DNA of 38,078 bases from an uncultured Prevotella sp. (GTDB taxonomy: Bacteria > Bacteroidota > Bacteroidia > Bacteroidales > Bacteroidaceae): contig UQKO01000019.1 in the NCBI GenBank assembly GCA_900541575.1, positions 1 through 38,078 on the forward strand, written 5' to 3'. Numbering within the stretch: position 1 is the first letter of the stretch; each line of letters starts with the position of its first letter. The notes under the pieces are model-generated. The model saw only the letters and a list, made by a program, of their open reading frames with translations, had not been told where the DNA came from and ran no database searches. A program made the position numbers and the translations under genes. Shown one piece after another: positions 8,501 to 16,068 of this stretch.

Positions 8501-8824
8501 TTACTTCTTAGCAGGAGCGTTAACAGAAGCGGCGGGATTGATAGCTTCCTTGGAAAAGACCATTTTCACACCAGTGGCAACTTCAAGAGTAACGGTGCCT
8601 TCTTGCTCATCGATGTTCTTTACTACGCCGTGAATACCTCCGATGGTCACTACATTCTGACCTACGGTGAGGGCATTGCGAAACTTCTGAATTTCTTTCT
8701 GCTTCTTATTCTGCGGGCGAATCATGAAGAAGTATACGATGGCGAAGAGCGCCACCATCATGATAATCATAGACATGCCGCCACCTTGCTGGCCTTGGGC
8801 TGCCTGTAAAAAGAGGGTATTCAT
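8501..8824 (-). CDS. yajC: Sec translocon accessory protein YajC
   Basis: A 107-residue subunit associated with SecDF in the inner membrane. It shows the classical plan: a short N-terminus, one transmembrane helix (MSMIIMMVALFAIVYFFMI, about residues 17-35), the hallmark RPQNKKQKE just after the helix, and a cytoplasmic domain with VGQNVVTIGGIHGVV. The C-terminal Ala/Pro/Lys tail is typical of Bacteroidota versions. It follows nusB by 157 bases on the same strand. Confidence 0.95.
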   Translation of the reverse strand: MNTLFLQAAQGQQGGGMSMIIMMVALFAIVYFFMIRPQNKKQKEIQKFRNALTVGQNVVTIGGIHGVVKNIDEQEGTVTLEVATGVKMVFSKEAINPAASVNAPAKK

Positions 8825-8981
8825 ATAAACGAATGAATTTATGGTTTATAATGCTTTTTATATTTGAGAGGAGACTAGGCTATCCAGAACAGCATTGATA
8901 CGAAGGAGGCCTTACTCTTTTTCAAAAGACGTCCCAACTTGCTGCATACTCAGAATAGACCATTCCTAAAAGATACGCGGA

Positions 8982-9932
8982 TTATTGTTTGCGCTCACGC
9001 TTCTTCGTGGTGCGGCCTTCCTTAGCGAGTTTCTTCACGATGGTATCAAGCATACCATTGATATACGAAGAGCTGCGCGGAGTGCTATACACCTTGGCAA
9101 TATCAAGATACTCGTTGAAGGTAACGTTCAGAGGAATGGAGTCGAAAGTAAGTATTTCAGCCAAAGCTATCTGCATGATAATTACATCCATGAAAGCCAA
9201 TCGGCTAAATTCCCAATTCTTTGTGTTGCTGCGGATGAGTTCGCGAAGTTCTTCTCCACGTTCTAGCGTAGCGCAGAAAAGCTTAGAAGCGAATTGCTTA
9301 TCCTCGTCGGCGGCATAAAGTGGCAAGAGTTCTTGCTTGGGAGTGGTTTGTTCGTTGAATCGCTTGATAGTCTTCATCACGAAAGAATCTACCACCTGCT
9401 TGTCATCATTCCAATAGAGCGAGTGTTCTTCGAGCATAGCATCGAAGTCGTCGTTGTTGCAAATAAAAGTCTTATAAAGCTTGCGCACCAATTCGCGATC
9501 GGCTTCATACGAGAAATCTTCGCGAGTGAGATAGAGCTGGAACACATCGCTCTCCACCATCTTGACATAAAGATTCTTCACAAAGGCAGGCTCTTCATCC
9601 CACTGACCTTTCGTATTTTCCTGATAATCTATGAGCGCTTTGTTGTCCGAGAGCTGAACGAGAAATTTATTTTCAGCAAAGAGTTTATCAGGAGCAACGC
9701 CACCTACAGCCGTTCCCGTGCGCTTTTCGCGAGCCACACGAACAGAGTCTTTGCGTTCGGCATGCTTCTTGAGTTCTACCAGCAAGCTGAGCAGATATTC
9801 GTAGAGTTCATACGCTTTCTGTAGCGAGAAAGAAAGTTCTTTTTCTGCTACATCGAGTGTTTTGCCTTCGTTCTGATAGTACGAATAAACAAGCTGAACC
9901 ACTTTCAGCCTTATCAGTTCTCTATTGATCAT
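8982..9932 (-). CDS. nusB: Transcription antitermination factor NusB
   Basis: A 316-residue NusB, about twice the size of the E. coli protein, as usual for Bacteroidota. It starts with INRELIRLKVVQLVYSYYQNEGKT, the NusB helix-1 region. It ends with the conserved RNA/NusE-binding core (AEILTFDSIPLNVTFNEYLDIAKVYS) followed by SSSYINGMLDTIVKKLAKEGR. The middle about 150 residues are a lineage-specific helical insertion. NusB with NusE/S10 binds boxA in rRNA leader transcripts and prevents premature termination. It heads the nusB-yajC-ybbR-coaE series, with a promoter-like box just upstream. Confidence 0.93.
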   Translation of the reverse strand: MINRELIRLKVVQLVYSYYQNEGKTLDVAEKELSFSLQKAYELYEYLLSLLVELKKHAERKDSVRVAREKRTGTAVGGVAPDKLFAENKFLVQLSDNKALIDYQENTKGQWDEEPAFVKNLYVKMVESDVFQLYLTREDFSYEADRELVRKLYKTFICNNDDFDAMLEEHSLYWNDDKQVVDSFVMKTIKRFNEQTTPKQELLPLYAADEDKQFASKLFCATLERGEELRELIRSNTKNWEFSRLAFMDVIIMQIALAEILTFDSIPLNVTFNEYLDIAKVYSTPRSSSYINGMLDTIVKKLAKEGRTTKKRERKQ

Positions 9933-9960
9933 AATCGTAAAGATTCCTTTGTTTAGGGTG

Positions 9961-9968
9961 CAAAGTTA
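9961..9968 (-). promoter_or_regulatory. -7 box upstream of nusB
   Basis: The minus strand reads TAACTTTG at the same place within the hairpin repeat as in the coaX and DUF5606 promoters. The -33 TTTG is degraded in this copy. It lies 29 bases before the nusB start codon. Confidence 0.55.
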
Positions 9969-10114
9969 GTGCAAATCGAATGCAGAAAAAAGCGAAAGAC
10001 AAAGTTTTTTGTTTTTTTCTGCTGAGATGCAGCCTAACTTGCGCGAAGCGAAAGTAGTGCAAGGCGAGTGAAGAGCAAAATAAAAGACGAAGTTTTTTTG
10101 CTCTTCCGAGCCGC
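9961..10114. repeat. Promoter-bearing hairpin repeat, copies 3 and 4 in tandem
   Basis: Copy 3 has a different stem (GCAGAAAAAA at 9982-9991 with TTTTTTCTGC at 10013-10022) but the same position, centre and CCTAACTTG-CGAAG tail as copy 1. Copy 4 has an 11-bp stem (10070-10080 with 10096-10106) nearly identical in sequence to copy 1. Both arms change together between copies 1 and 3, as expected if the hairpin itself is maintained. Confidence 0.65.
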
Positions 10115-10129
10115 AGCGGCACGTTCTTT

Positions 10130-10345
10130 CAACTCCTTGGGTGCCGTTTTCTTTAAATATTTGGTACAAAGGTTGTAGGTAAGATCGCTAAATGCTATCA
10201 GCGGAATGTCAATATTCAATTGCGAGCACATGGAATAGGTAGAAGAAATGACTATGTCGTATTTCCCATCCTTGAGAAGATTGGAAACAACATTGCATAT
10301 TTCTTCGTCGTAGTCCATCAAGTTAAACCTTTTCTTCTTTTGCAA
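10130..10345 (-). pseudogene. Glycosyltransferase fragment
   Basis: The frame encodes about 70 meaningful residues. The segment KYDIVISSTYSMCSQLNIDIPLIAFSD resembles the 'YD-x-I-x(n)-P-x-x-x-SD' segment in the N-terminal half of GT4-type glycosyltransferases. The frame then runs into repeat sequence (copy 4) and stops at 10034, so the downstream donor-binding domain is missing. I infer a remnant cut by the repeat or by an earlier deletion. It sits at the edge of the AT-rich island. A small unrelated gene is possible; the similarity is by eye only. Confidence 0.4.
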
Positions 10346-10523
10346 ATATACTAAGATTCTCTAATTCAACATAATCTCTCATCTTGTATTTTGACGCTTA
10401 GTTTTTTGGTTCATCCCAACAACCACCCAGCTTAGCAAAGAGAATTTATAGGAGCTACTAGACTTTCCGGTGTATATCTATTAATCACGCATTGACGAAT
10501 TTTCCTCTAATTCGCAGACATAC

Positions 10524-12728
10524 TTACAACTCACTCATCTGATTACGAACTATATTATAGTATGCTCCCTTGCGCTCAATCAGTTCGCTATGAGAGCCTA
10601 ATTCCTTTAGGATTCCTTTTTCAAAGAATGCTATTTGATGGGCGCTTCTGATGGTGGACAATCGGTGAGCAGCAATAATCACCGTACGACCTTTAGCAAA
10701 TGATGTGAGGCTCTCCACAATTCTGCGTTCGTTGTTCGCATCGAGAGAAGAGGTGGCCTCATCAAGGAAAAGAATCTGAGGACGCTTGTATACGGCTCTA
10801 GCAATAAGCAGACGCTGCTTCTGCCCGCCACTTAATTCTAGTCCATTACTTCCTATTTTGGTGTGATACCCCATGGGAAGGCTGCTAAAGAAATCGTCTA
10901 TGCAGGCCACACGAGCTGCTTCTTTAATGCGTTCTATATCCATTTCGTCAGCTGAGTTGAGAGCTATATTCTCCAAGATGCTTCCACTAAAGATATAGCC
11001 ATTTTGCAGCACAGCACCACAACATTCTAACCATGCATCGGTAGATATTTGGGAAAGAGAAAGACCATTGACCAAAATTGTACCCTTTGCAATCGGATAA
11101 AATCCTAGCAGAAGTTTTATCAACGAAGTCTTACCACATCCACTTTCACCCACCAGAGCTATCGTCGTTCCATGAGGAATCTGCAAAGTGATATCATTTA
11201 GGACGTAAGAAGAACTGCTTCCTGGATACTTAAAAGAAACGTGTTGTATGACAACATCTAAGTCTCCCTGTAAGAGATTGAGAGGAGGATTAGAAGGTAT
11301 AGAATCCTTTTCATTGAGTATTTCGTCCAAACGTTCGTAAGACATATTTGCATCTTGCACGAGACTTACCATCTTTATTAAGTTATTAAACGGAGTATCT
11401 AGCCGCCCACAAATATAGCTCACTGTCAGCATCGCCCCCATAGTCATGTTGCCTCGCACTACTAGTGTGGCACAAATTCCCGTAATGAGAAAGTCCTTCA
11501 TACGATTGAGGAATGCATTCCCGCTCGAAATATAAAGGTCGGTAAAAGATGACTTTAGTGCTAGTGCATTTAGTTCATGCTGATTGGCTTGCCATTTCTC
11601 TACACGAGAATGTTGCGCACTAGAAGTCTTTACCTCTGTCATACCCATAATAAGTTCATAGATCTGGTTTCGGTTTTCAGAACTCTGTGTTGTATAAGCA
11701 TAATCGATTTCACGGCGACGCTGCAAAAATATTCTTGTCCACAAAAGAGAGGCTGATGTGGAGATCACAAAAAGCAGAAATACTCCTATATTATAGTAGA
11801 TCAACAAAGCCGAGAACACCAAAAGACTAGTAAGCGTGAAGAAGATCATACTTGGCAATTCTAGTAAAAATGCTTTGATACGCTCCAAATCATTGAGTTT
11901 TTGAATGAGGTTAGCATTGATTTTTATATCAAAAAAGGATATTGGTTTTAGAATCAATCGTTGCAAATACTGAGTCACCATACTTACATGCATGCGTAAG
12001 CCTATCTTTGTATCGATAACATGAGAAATACTGCTTGAAATATATTGTCCTATAAATATAAGGAGCTGACTGCCCACAAGCATCCACACTATAGATACGT
12101 TTTTTTGTGCAATGCCTGAATCTATAGTTTGCTGAAAAAGCACAGGTAAATAAGCGTCTGTAGCAATTGCTATTGCTGCGAGTAAACTTACTACTGAGAA
12201 ATTCCACCAATATTTGCGTAACTTGTGAATTATGAAATTCAATAATCTACGTTGTGTTACATACTCATCATGGCTGTCTTTACTAAAACACTCATTGGGG
12301 GCCATCACGACTGCTAGTCCTAAAGGACTCTTTCCTTTCCACATTTGCATGAAAGTATCTTCATTCAAAGGAATCTTTCCATGGGAAGGATCTGCCACAT
12401 AAAAGCATTTCTTATGATGGTCTATATCGTATAGTACCACAAAATGATTCTGCTCCCAAAACAAAATAGCAGGCAAGGGCATGCGTAATACCTCCTCTGC
12501 ATCAACCCTTACTGCTGCTACTTCAAAATGCAACTTTCGCAAGCAATTTACAATCTCTTTCAGACTAATTCCCAAACGACCAATATCGCACATGTTTCGC
12601 AAAAATTGCAACGACACCTTCTTGCCATAATAATGGCAAATCATGCGTATACACGTAATTCCACAATCGGAATATTCAAGTTGTTGATAAGCTTTAAATC
12701 TATTTCTTTTATAAAACATGAAAGGCAT
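10524..12728 (-). CDS. C39-peptidase ABC exporter (PCAT type)
   Basis: A 734-residue peptidase-containing ABC transporter, which cuts a leader from a peptide and exports the rest. The C39 domain (about 1-130) has Gln16, Cys22 (in YSDCGITC), His95 (in EQNHFVVLY) and Asp113 (in VADPS), a complete catalytic set. Several hydrophobic helices (about 165-430) form the exporter membrane domain. The ATPase has Walker A GESGCGKT (about 526-533), signature LSGGQKQR (about 631), Walker B ILFLDEATSSLD (about 645-656) and the H-loop AAHRLST. The start is set at 12728 (MPFMFYKRNRFKAY) because family members begin just before the KAY-QLEYSDC segment. The frame extends to an ATG at 12791, inside a hairpin after the preceding gene. 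It is the last gene of the barrel-exporter operon. No HlyD-type adaptor is present in the window. AT-rich compared with the flanking core genes. Confidence 0.93.
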   Translation of the reverse strand: MPFMFYKRNRFKAYQQLEYSDCGITCIRMICHYYGKKVSLQFLRNMCDIGRLGISLKEIVNCLRKLHFEVAAVRVDAEEVLRMPLPAILFWEQNHFVVLYDIDHHKKCFYVADPSHGKIPLNEDTFMQMWKGKSPLGLAVVMAPNECFSKDSHDEYVTQRRLLNFIIHKLRKYWWNFSVVSLLAAIAIATDAYLPVLFQQTIDSGIAQKNVSIVWMLVGSQLLIFIGQYISSSISHVIDTKIGLRMHVSMVTQYLQRLILKPISFFDIKINANLIQKLNDLERIKAFLLELPSMIFFTLTSLLVFSALLIYYNIGVFLLFVISTSASLLWTRIFLQRRREIDYAYTTQSSENRNQIYELIMGMTEVKTSSAQHSRVEKWQANQHELNALALKSSFTDLYISSGNAFLNRMKDFLITGICATLVVRGNMTMGAMLTVSYICGRLDTPFNNLIKMVSLVQDANMSYERLDEILNEKDSIPSNPPLNLLQGDLDVVIQHVSFKYPGSSSSYVLNDITLQIPHGTTIALVGESGCGKTSLIKLLLGFYPIAKGTILVNGLSLSQISTDAWLECCGAVLQNGYIFSGSILENIALNSADEMDIERIKEAARVACIDDFFSSLPMGYHTKIGSNGLELSGGQKQRLLIARAVYKRPQILFLDEATSSLDANNERRIVESLTSFAKGRTVIIAAHRLSTIRSAHQIAFFEKGILKELGSHSELIERKGAYYNIVRNQMSEL

Positions 12729-12756
12729 AGGTCTATATAATGCATCTAAGCAATCA

Positions 12757-12795
12757 CACCTTGCCTTGATGCTCTTTATACATCTCGGCAAGGTG
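12757..12795 (-). terminator. Hairpin between barrel gene and exporter gene
   Basis: Arms CACCTTGCC (12757-12765) and GGCAAGGTG (12787-12795) can pair, starting about 10 bases past the barrel gene stop. There is no T-run, so it is better seen as an intercistronic hairpin that could lower exporter expression or mark mRNA processing than as a full terminator. Confidence 0.45.
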
Positions 12796-12804
12796 CTTTA
12801 ACTA

Positions 12805-15210
12805 TCACAATCTGCTCTTCAACTGATTACTATTTCTAAATTTTGCTCCCTTAACATTGCTTTTCCCAAAAGGAATAGAGAATGTAATAGAGAATGCTCG
12901 TTTCGTTGTAAGAATCTCGCTATTAGCCGCATAATACTCTGAATGATATGTCCATTTGCTTTGGGACTTGGAATATAGCAGATTTAATGCTCTAAATTGC
13001 AGCATTCCGCCAAAATTAAATGTTTTGGTCAGTGTGGCATGTACAAAATAGGAAGGCTTTACCTTTCTACTCGTAAATGTTGATGCAGTGGCACCATAAG
13101 CATATATTTCTGCATTCCATCGCCTACGCTTTGAAAGTTTCACCGTAGAACTTAAAGAGCAATCTCCTGAAAATTCAGAATAGTCAAAATTGGTCTCATC
13201 AACACTTAGCAGTCCCGACCTACTCTTGGTATAATCGCCACTAATATCGGCTGACAGCCTCCATCTCCCATCAAAAAGAGTTTTGTTGACTTCAAAGCCT
13301 ATCCCAACAGAAAAATCAGAACTCACGTTCATCCTAGAACTTACAGTGTGCCCTTGTCCATCTTGGTAAGAATAATCAGTCATGCCATTCTTTGAGTGGG
13401 AAAAATTTAGATTAAAAATGTAATCTTCATATAGCTCATAATAGGCCGAATAATCATTTATGCAATAAGGTTTTATACTCGGATTGCCTACACTATAACT
13501 TGTCTCATTCCTCCAAAAAACAAAAGGATCCAAATCGTGCAAGAAAGGACGACGGATCTTTCGAGTATATCCTAAAGAAAGGCTATGTTCATCTTCAACA
13601 AAATCAAAATCTACATTAACCGAAGGAAACCAATCAAATTCATGTCGTGTAAAATTCTCACCAGTAGCAGACTGGAAGCCATTTCTGTAAGCATATTCTC
13701 CACGAATGCCCAATTGGGTGGATATCACTTCAGACCATGTGGCTTGATAAGTGGCATAAAGCGCCTGTACATTTTCTTTGTATTTAAAAGACCCATTGTA
13801 TATGGGAGAGAAAGCATCACCTTCTCTCTTTATAATATCATTTCTGTCATAAGTATTGGTGAATTTACTTGCATTCAGCTCATACCCAAAGCTCATATTG
13901 TGCTTCCAACTCAATATCCAATCATAAGAGGCTTTCACATTTGAACCATGTGCATCATACTTCTTGTCCTCTGTATACATATTATAAGGAGCATATACCT
14001 CTTCTTCATTTTGAGTTGAGAACGATTTCCAATAATCTTGTCTTGAGCTATTCAAAGAATAATCAATATCAAAATTAAACTGGCTTCCCTTCGTATCCGT
14101 GGTCCATGTATAATATGCCAACATTCCATAGCTTGGCTTTTGATCGAATGGATACTTATATCTACGTTCCGTACGTGACAAATTATAGTTTAAGTCATTC
14201 CACGTTTCCGAGGACGTCATATAATGAGCTTTATTATAACCTGAGACTACACTTCCCGACACACCAATCTTATGTGATTTATCGAAAGTATATATCATGT
14301 CGAAGCTTCCTTTAAGCTTTTCATCACGTCCATTATTATTGTACTGACTAACAACCTTTTTATTCAGATCGACATAATCGTAGCTATCAATTCCTTCAAG
14401 TTTCCATTCAGTCCACGAACCTCTGAGATAGACAGAAGCATTGAATTTATTTTTACCATAGCGCAAATTTAAATTCTCACTCATGCCCATTTTATTTTGA
14501 TACTCAAGAGCCGTAGTTGATGTACCTGCCCATCCCACGTAGTTCTGCTTAACTACAATATTCACAATGCCTCCTTTCGTTGAAGCACTGCGTGAAGCAC
14601 CTGGCACGGTGATAATCTCTATCTTTGAAATTTGCTCCGGACTGATACTACGTATTTTTTCCATTAAAGCTTCACCTTTCTCTATAGGCCTACGTCCATT
14701 GATATAAATAGTAGACGTGCCTATTCCCATGATCTTTATGTCCTCAGAACTAGTTTCAAGCAATGGGACGTGTTTGAGCATCTCAAAGGCGTTAACCTCT
14801 TCTATGTCCATGCCTTTGGGCGTAAACACAAATTTGCCAGACTCATGCTTAAGCGTGGACTTTCGAGCGACACAAACCATCGCCTCATTAAGATTATTCG
14901 TTACTTCCTTATAAAGCGTAAAATCCAAATGTGCACCATTAACAGGCTGAGTAGCAGAAATAAATCCCTGGCGTGATGCCATTATAAATACATCCAATTT
15001 TGTGTCATTTGTAAAAGCATAGTTCCCCTGATTATCAGACTCCGTATGAGCCAACAATACAGTATCCTTTGCAGTAAAAAGATACAATTGCACCTTATGC
15101 AAAGGCATATCAGAGGCATCTTGCACCTTACCTGTAATTGATACGCAAGTTTGGGCATAAGCACTACCCATCATCAAGAAACATACAATTGCGGCAAAAA
15201 TAGTTTTCAT
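12805..15210 (-). CDS. TonB-receptor-like outer membrane beta-barrel protein
   Basis: An 801-residue outer membrane protein of the Bacteroidota 'outer membrane beta-barrel family' (OMP_b-brl_3-like). The signal peptide covers about residues 1-19 (ending SAYAQ). A CarboxypepD-regulatory-like Ig domain follows at about 22-95 (VSITGKVQDASDMPLHKVQLYLF). A plug-like domain at about 120-230 contains PEQISKIEIITVPGASRSAS and KGGIVNIVVKQ, the TonB-receptor plug signature. The remaining 570 residues are barrel strands. No SusD partner is present. Such proteins occur beside C39 exporters in Bacteroidota; the role could be release of the exported peptide across the outer membrane, self-uptake or immunity. 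That is inference. It is cotranscribed with the exporter (gap about 76 bases to the chosen exporter start). Confidence 0.85.
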   Translation of the reverse strand: MKTIFAAIVCFLMMGSAYAQTCVSITGKVQDASDMPLHKVQLYLFTAKDTVLLAHTESDNQGNYAFTNDTKLDVFIMASRQGFISATQPVNGAHLDFTLYKEVTNNLNEAMVCVARKSTLKHESGKFVFTPKGMDIEEVNAFEMLKHVPLLETSSEDIKIMGIGTSTIYINGRRPIEKGEALMEKIRSISPEQISKIEIITVPGASRSASTKGGIVNIVVKQNYVGWAGTSTTALEYQNKMGMSENLNLRYGKNKFNASVYLRGSWTEWKLEGIDSYDYVDLNKKVVSQYNNNGRDEKLKGSFDMIYTFDKSHKIGVSGSVVSGYNKAHYMTSSETWNDLNYNLSRTERRYKYPFDQKPSYGMLAYYTWTTDTKGSQFNFDIDYSLNSSRQDYWKSFSTQNEEEVYAPYNMYTEDKKYDAHGSNVKASYDWILSWKHNMSFGYELNASKFTNTYDRNDIIKREGDAFSPIYNGSFKYKENVQALYATYQATWSEVISTQLGIRGEYAYRNGFQSATGENFTRHEFDWFPSVNVDFDFVEDEHSLSLGYTRKIRRPFLHDLDPFVFWRNETSYSVGNPSIKPYCINDYSAYYELYEDYIFNLNFSHSKNGMTDYSYQDGQGHTVSSRMNVSSDFSVGIGFEVNKTLFDGRWRLSADISGDYTKSRSGLLSVDETNFDYSEFSGDCSLSSTVKLSKRRRWNAEIYAYGATASTFTSRKVKPSYFVHATLTKTFNFGGMLQFRALNLLYSKSQSKWTYHSEYYAANSEILTTKRAFSITFSIPFGKSNVKGAKFRNSNQLKSRL

Positions 15211-15237
15211 ATGTATATGAGTTTATCGAGAGCTAAT

Positions 15238-15415
15238 TAATAGTCGTTGTTTAGAAACATGAATTCAAAGCGGTCTAATATGACTTGCCTTTTATCCTCT
15301 TCACTTAGTCCACGTAAGCACCCAGATACATTTGACTTTTCTGAGCACAAATTCTGTTAACATTGCAACCACTTATGATCATAAAGAATAAACATAGGAT
15401 CTTTTTCACTTTCAT
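15238..15415 (-). CDS. Tiny exported peptide ORF with a probable frameshift
   Basis: The intact ORF (15305-15415) encodes 36 residues: a signal sequence MKVKKILCLFFMIISGC with a lipobox-like ISGC, then NVNRICAQKSQMYLGAYVD. Right at its stop, the -1 frame continues as a protein-like, charged sequence (GLSEEDKRQVILDRFEFM...) to a stop at 15238, 27 bases before the barrel gene. One added G in the GG of GTGGAC would join both parts into a peptide of about 59 residues. The product is either a 36-residue lipopeptide or a broken longer one. It is the first gene of the barrel-exporter operon and has a -7 box 45 bases upstream. No Gly-Gly leader is visible, so it is less likely to be a C39 substrate than a small envelope component. 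Family unknown. Confidence 0.45.
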
Positions 15416-15459
15416 AGCATTGTATTTTAATATTGGGCCTTTGTTTTGGTAATCAAGCG

Positions 15460-15467
15460 CAAATGTA
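15460..15467 (-). promoter_or_regulatory. -7 box of the peptide-barrel-exporter operon
   Basis: The minus strand reads TACATTTG followed by CGC, matching TAnnTTTG. No TTTG is found at the -33 position, where an A/T-rich stretch lies instead, which suggests dependence on an activator. The 5' leader would be about 37 bases. Confidence 0.5.
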
Positions 15468-15492
15468 AGCAATGCTTTTTTAAAAAGATAAG

Positions 15493-15542
15493 CTTTTATA
15501 ACCCTTGGCAAAAAACATCCATAATTCTAGGGGTTATAAAAG
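15493..15542. promoter_or_regulatory. 12-bp inverted repeat, candidate operator
   Basis: CTTTTATAACCC (15493-15504) and its exact reverse complement (15531-15542) are separated by 26 bases, centred about 55 bases upstream of the -7 box. The centre-to-centre distance of the arms is about 38 bases. This is a reasonable place for a dimeric activator such as the divergent regulator, but no binding evidence exists here. Confidence 0.4.
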
Positions 15543-15594
15543 TTTAAATGTTTGCAATAACACTTAATTTTCAATCTATTACAAGATATTCTTA

Positions 15595-15812
15595 AGTAGG
15601 TGTTCAAAATTATTTCTATATTGAAAGTGCATTATCGGGGCGCAGATGTTTCCTTCGGATGAGGTTTTCTGCCCCCCGATAACGAGGGAACCGAAGGGGG
15701 GGGGTAGCGGGCTATGTGATCAAGGCCGAAGGGAACATGTGCGCCTCGATAATGTGCTTTCAATGTGAAAATGACACCTACTGATTGCATAAAATAATTT
15801 TGAACACCTACT
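15595..15812. mobile_element. 218-bp TA-flanked palindromic MITE-like element
   Basis: The ends are a perfect 21-bp inverted repeat beginning AGTAGGTGTTC, directly flanked by TA on both sides, the target preference of IS630/Tc1-mariner transposases. A further inner palindrome (ATTGAAAG...ATTATCG-GGCGCA and ATGTT-CCTTCGG) makes nearly the whole element self-complementary. The right side contains a second AGTAGGTGT-like copy. There is no coding capacity. It lies between the divergent regulator and the peptide operon, and could separate or change their control regions. Confidence 0.7.
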
Positions 15813-15905
15813 TATAACATTTCTATAGTATAAAAGTTTAAATTAGAATCAAAAAATAAGAAGTTTTTAATAGGAAGGTGGCATCTCGTCATAAAAACTG
15901 ACAGG

Positions 15906-15937
15906 CTTGTTTTGTAATACTTTTGTACTATCTTTGC
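15906..15937 (+). promoter_or_regulatory. Promoter of the divergent regulator gene
   Basis: The -7 box TATCTTTG (15929-15936) is preceded by 19 bases and a partial -33 box TTG (15907-15909). The predicted 5' leader is about 125 bases. Confidence 0.55.
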
Positions 15938-15983
15938 ATAAGATAAGCTGCGACATAGCATTCAAGTAAACTTAAAGTCCTGC

Positions 15984-16004
15984 ACTCGCCTTGCACTAAC
16001 AAAA
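15984..16004. repeat. Fragment of the promoter-bearing repeat (reverse orientation)
   Basis: The plus strand reads CACTCGCCTTGCACTAAC, the reverse complement of the start of the hairpin repeat, but the following TTTGC of the -7 box is replaced by AAAAG. It is a degraded copy in the leader of the regulator gene. Confidence 0.5.
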
Positions 16005-16068
16005 GAAATGCTATAACTCGGCAATCAAAATGAATCCTATAGCCCTCACTTTTCACTACTACTAACAT

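Noticed and set aside
15305..15415. Programmed -1 ribosomal frameshift joining the two parts of the tiny peptide
   Set aside because: No X XXY YYZ slippery heptamer in the right frame lies in the overlap before the stop; a lost base or two separate frames is simpler.
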